DNA of 5,794 nucleotides from Spirochaetaceae bacterium (lineage in GTDB: Bacteria > Spirochaetota > Spirochaetia > SZUA-6 > Fen-1364), in NCBI GenBank assembly GCA_003170115.1, contig PMZS01000252.1:404-6197 (forward strand), written 5' to 3'. This document shows, in pieces, positions 5,532-5,794 of the stretch (position 1 is its first letter; every line of letters begins with the position of its first letter). A program made the position numbers and the translations under genes. The notes beneath the pieces were generated by a model. It did not search any database and was not told the DNA's origin. It saw nothing but the letters and a program-made list of their open reading frames with translations.

Positions 5532-5794
5532 ATGACGGGCAGCGAGCTGAGGCGCAAGTACATCGATTTTTTCAAGGGAAAAGGCCACGCGGAGATCTCC
5601 GGCAAGTCCCTGATCCCGGAAAACGACCCGACGGTTCTGTTCACCACCGCCGGCATGCACCCTCTTGTGCCCTACATCCTCGGCGAGCCCCACCCGGCGG
5701 GGAAGCGGCTGGTCGACTGCCAGAAGTGCGTGCGCACCGACGACATAGACGAGGTCGGGGACACCGCGCATCTCACGTTCTTCGAGATGCTGGG
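5532..5794 (+). CDS. alaS: Alanyl-tRNA synthetase (AlaRS), N-terminal part, 3'-truncated by the window edge
   Basis: Class II aminoacyl-tRNA synthetase that charges tRNA-Ala with alanine in the cytoplasm. Only the first 87 codons plus two bases are present; the frame is open to the window end. Seen: LRRKYIDFFKGKGH (6-19), the catalytic-core block SLIPENDPTVLFTTAGM (26-42), HPLVPYILGE (43-52), QKCVR (64-68) and TFFEMLG at the edge, the start of the motif 2 region. These match the AlaRS core, where E. coli has NDPTLLFTNAGM, QRCVR and TFFEMLG. It is the shorter-loop form: between QKCVR and TFFEMLG it reads TDDIDEVGDTAHL in place of the longer, Gly/Asn-containing E. coli loop, and HPLVPYILGE replaces the E. 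coli NQFKDVFLG. From memory this form is typical of spirochaetes and some candidate phyla, some of which have a C-terminally shortened AlaRS; the length cannot be judged here. The start is ATG 5532; a G6 run sits only 1 nt before it, too close for a normal Shine-Dalgarno. It diverges from the transporter. Confidence 0.95.
   Translation, partial: MTGSELRRKYIDFFKGKGHAEISGKSLIPENDPTVLFTTAGMHPLVPYILGEPHPAGKRLVDCQKCVRTDDIDEVGDTAHLTFFEML

Noticed and set aside
5470..5580. Search for a minus-strand promoter for the transporter operon (TAGAAA and TTGAAA hexamers were considered).
   Set aside because: No -35/-10 pair with 16-18 bp spacing was convincing, so none is annotated.
5438..5771. Minus-strand open frames running opposite alaS into the divergent region.
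   Set aside because: They lack motifs, and the plus strand encodes a clear AlaRS core here.
1..5794. Search for mobile elements, defence systems, CRISPR repeats, toxin-antitoxin pairs, tRNA or riboswitches.
   Set aside because: Nothing found: coding density is near complete, all genes are of core or common accessory families, and there is no stretch over 300 bases without a gene.

Overview
The window is a compact, GC-rich (clearly above 60% by eye) bacterial chromosomal segment with five protein genes and almost no non-coding DNA. From left to right: the 3' three quarters of clpB (+), a convergent three-gene block on the minus strand (a YedA-like EamA/DMT transporter, then pbpC, then a small DUF167 gene), and the first 87 codons of alaS (+), which diverges from the transporter gene. 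No RNA gene, CRISPR array, insertion sequence, integrase, plasmid gene or phage gene is visible. All three complete genes stop at TGA and clpB stops at TAG, so UGA is a normal stop codon here.

The organism is a bacterium with peptidoglycan, shown by a class A penicillin-binding protein of the PBP1C type. The phylum is not certain. The best hint is the alaS N-terminus, which has the form 'FTTAGMHPLVPYILGE...DIDEVGD' instead of the proteobacterial form. From memory of the family, this form occurs in spirochaetes and in several candidate phyla (Patescibacteria-like). The high GC, the standard use of TGA as a stop, and the intact clpB and pbpC argue against the most reduced of these lineages. A GC-rich spirochaete or an uncultured relative is a reasonable guess, but only a guess.

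The minus-strand genes are packed like an operon. The transporter and pbpC overlap by 34 nt, and pbpC and the DUF167 gene are 12 nt apart with a Shine-Dalgarno sequence across the junction. The DUF167 gene then runs 14 nt into the 3' end of clpB from the opposite side. No shared pathway is obvious: the products are a small-molecule exporter, a cell-wall polymerase/transpeptidase and an uncharacterised small protein. At the two ends are housekeeping genes, a disaggregase (clpB) and alanyl-tRNA synthetase (alaS).

The most interesting non-coding signal is the short divergent transporter/alaS region. A perfect TTGACA hexamer, a 17-bp spacer made almost wholly of a C-tract/T pattern (G-tracts on the other strand), and a TACCTT hexamer end 7 nt before the alaS ATG. 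This would predict a leaderless or nearly leaderless alaS mRNA. I do not see a new biological system here. The window is best read as ordinary core genome with a few points worth checking.
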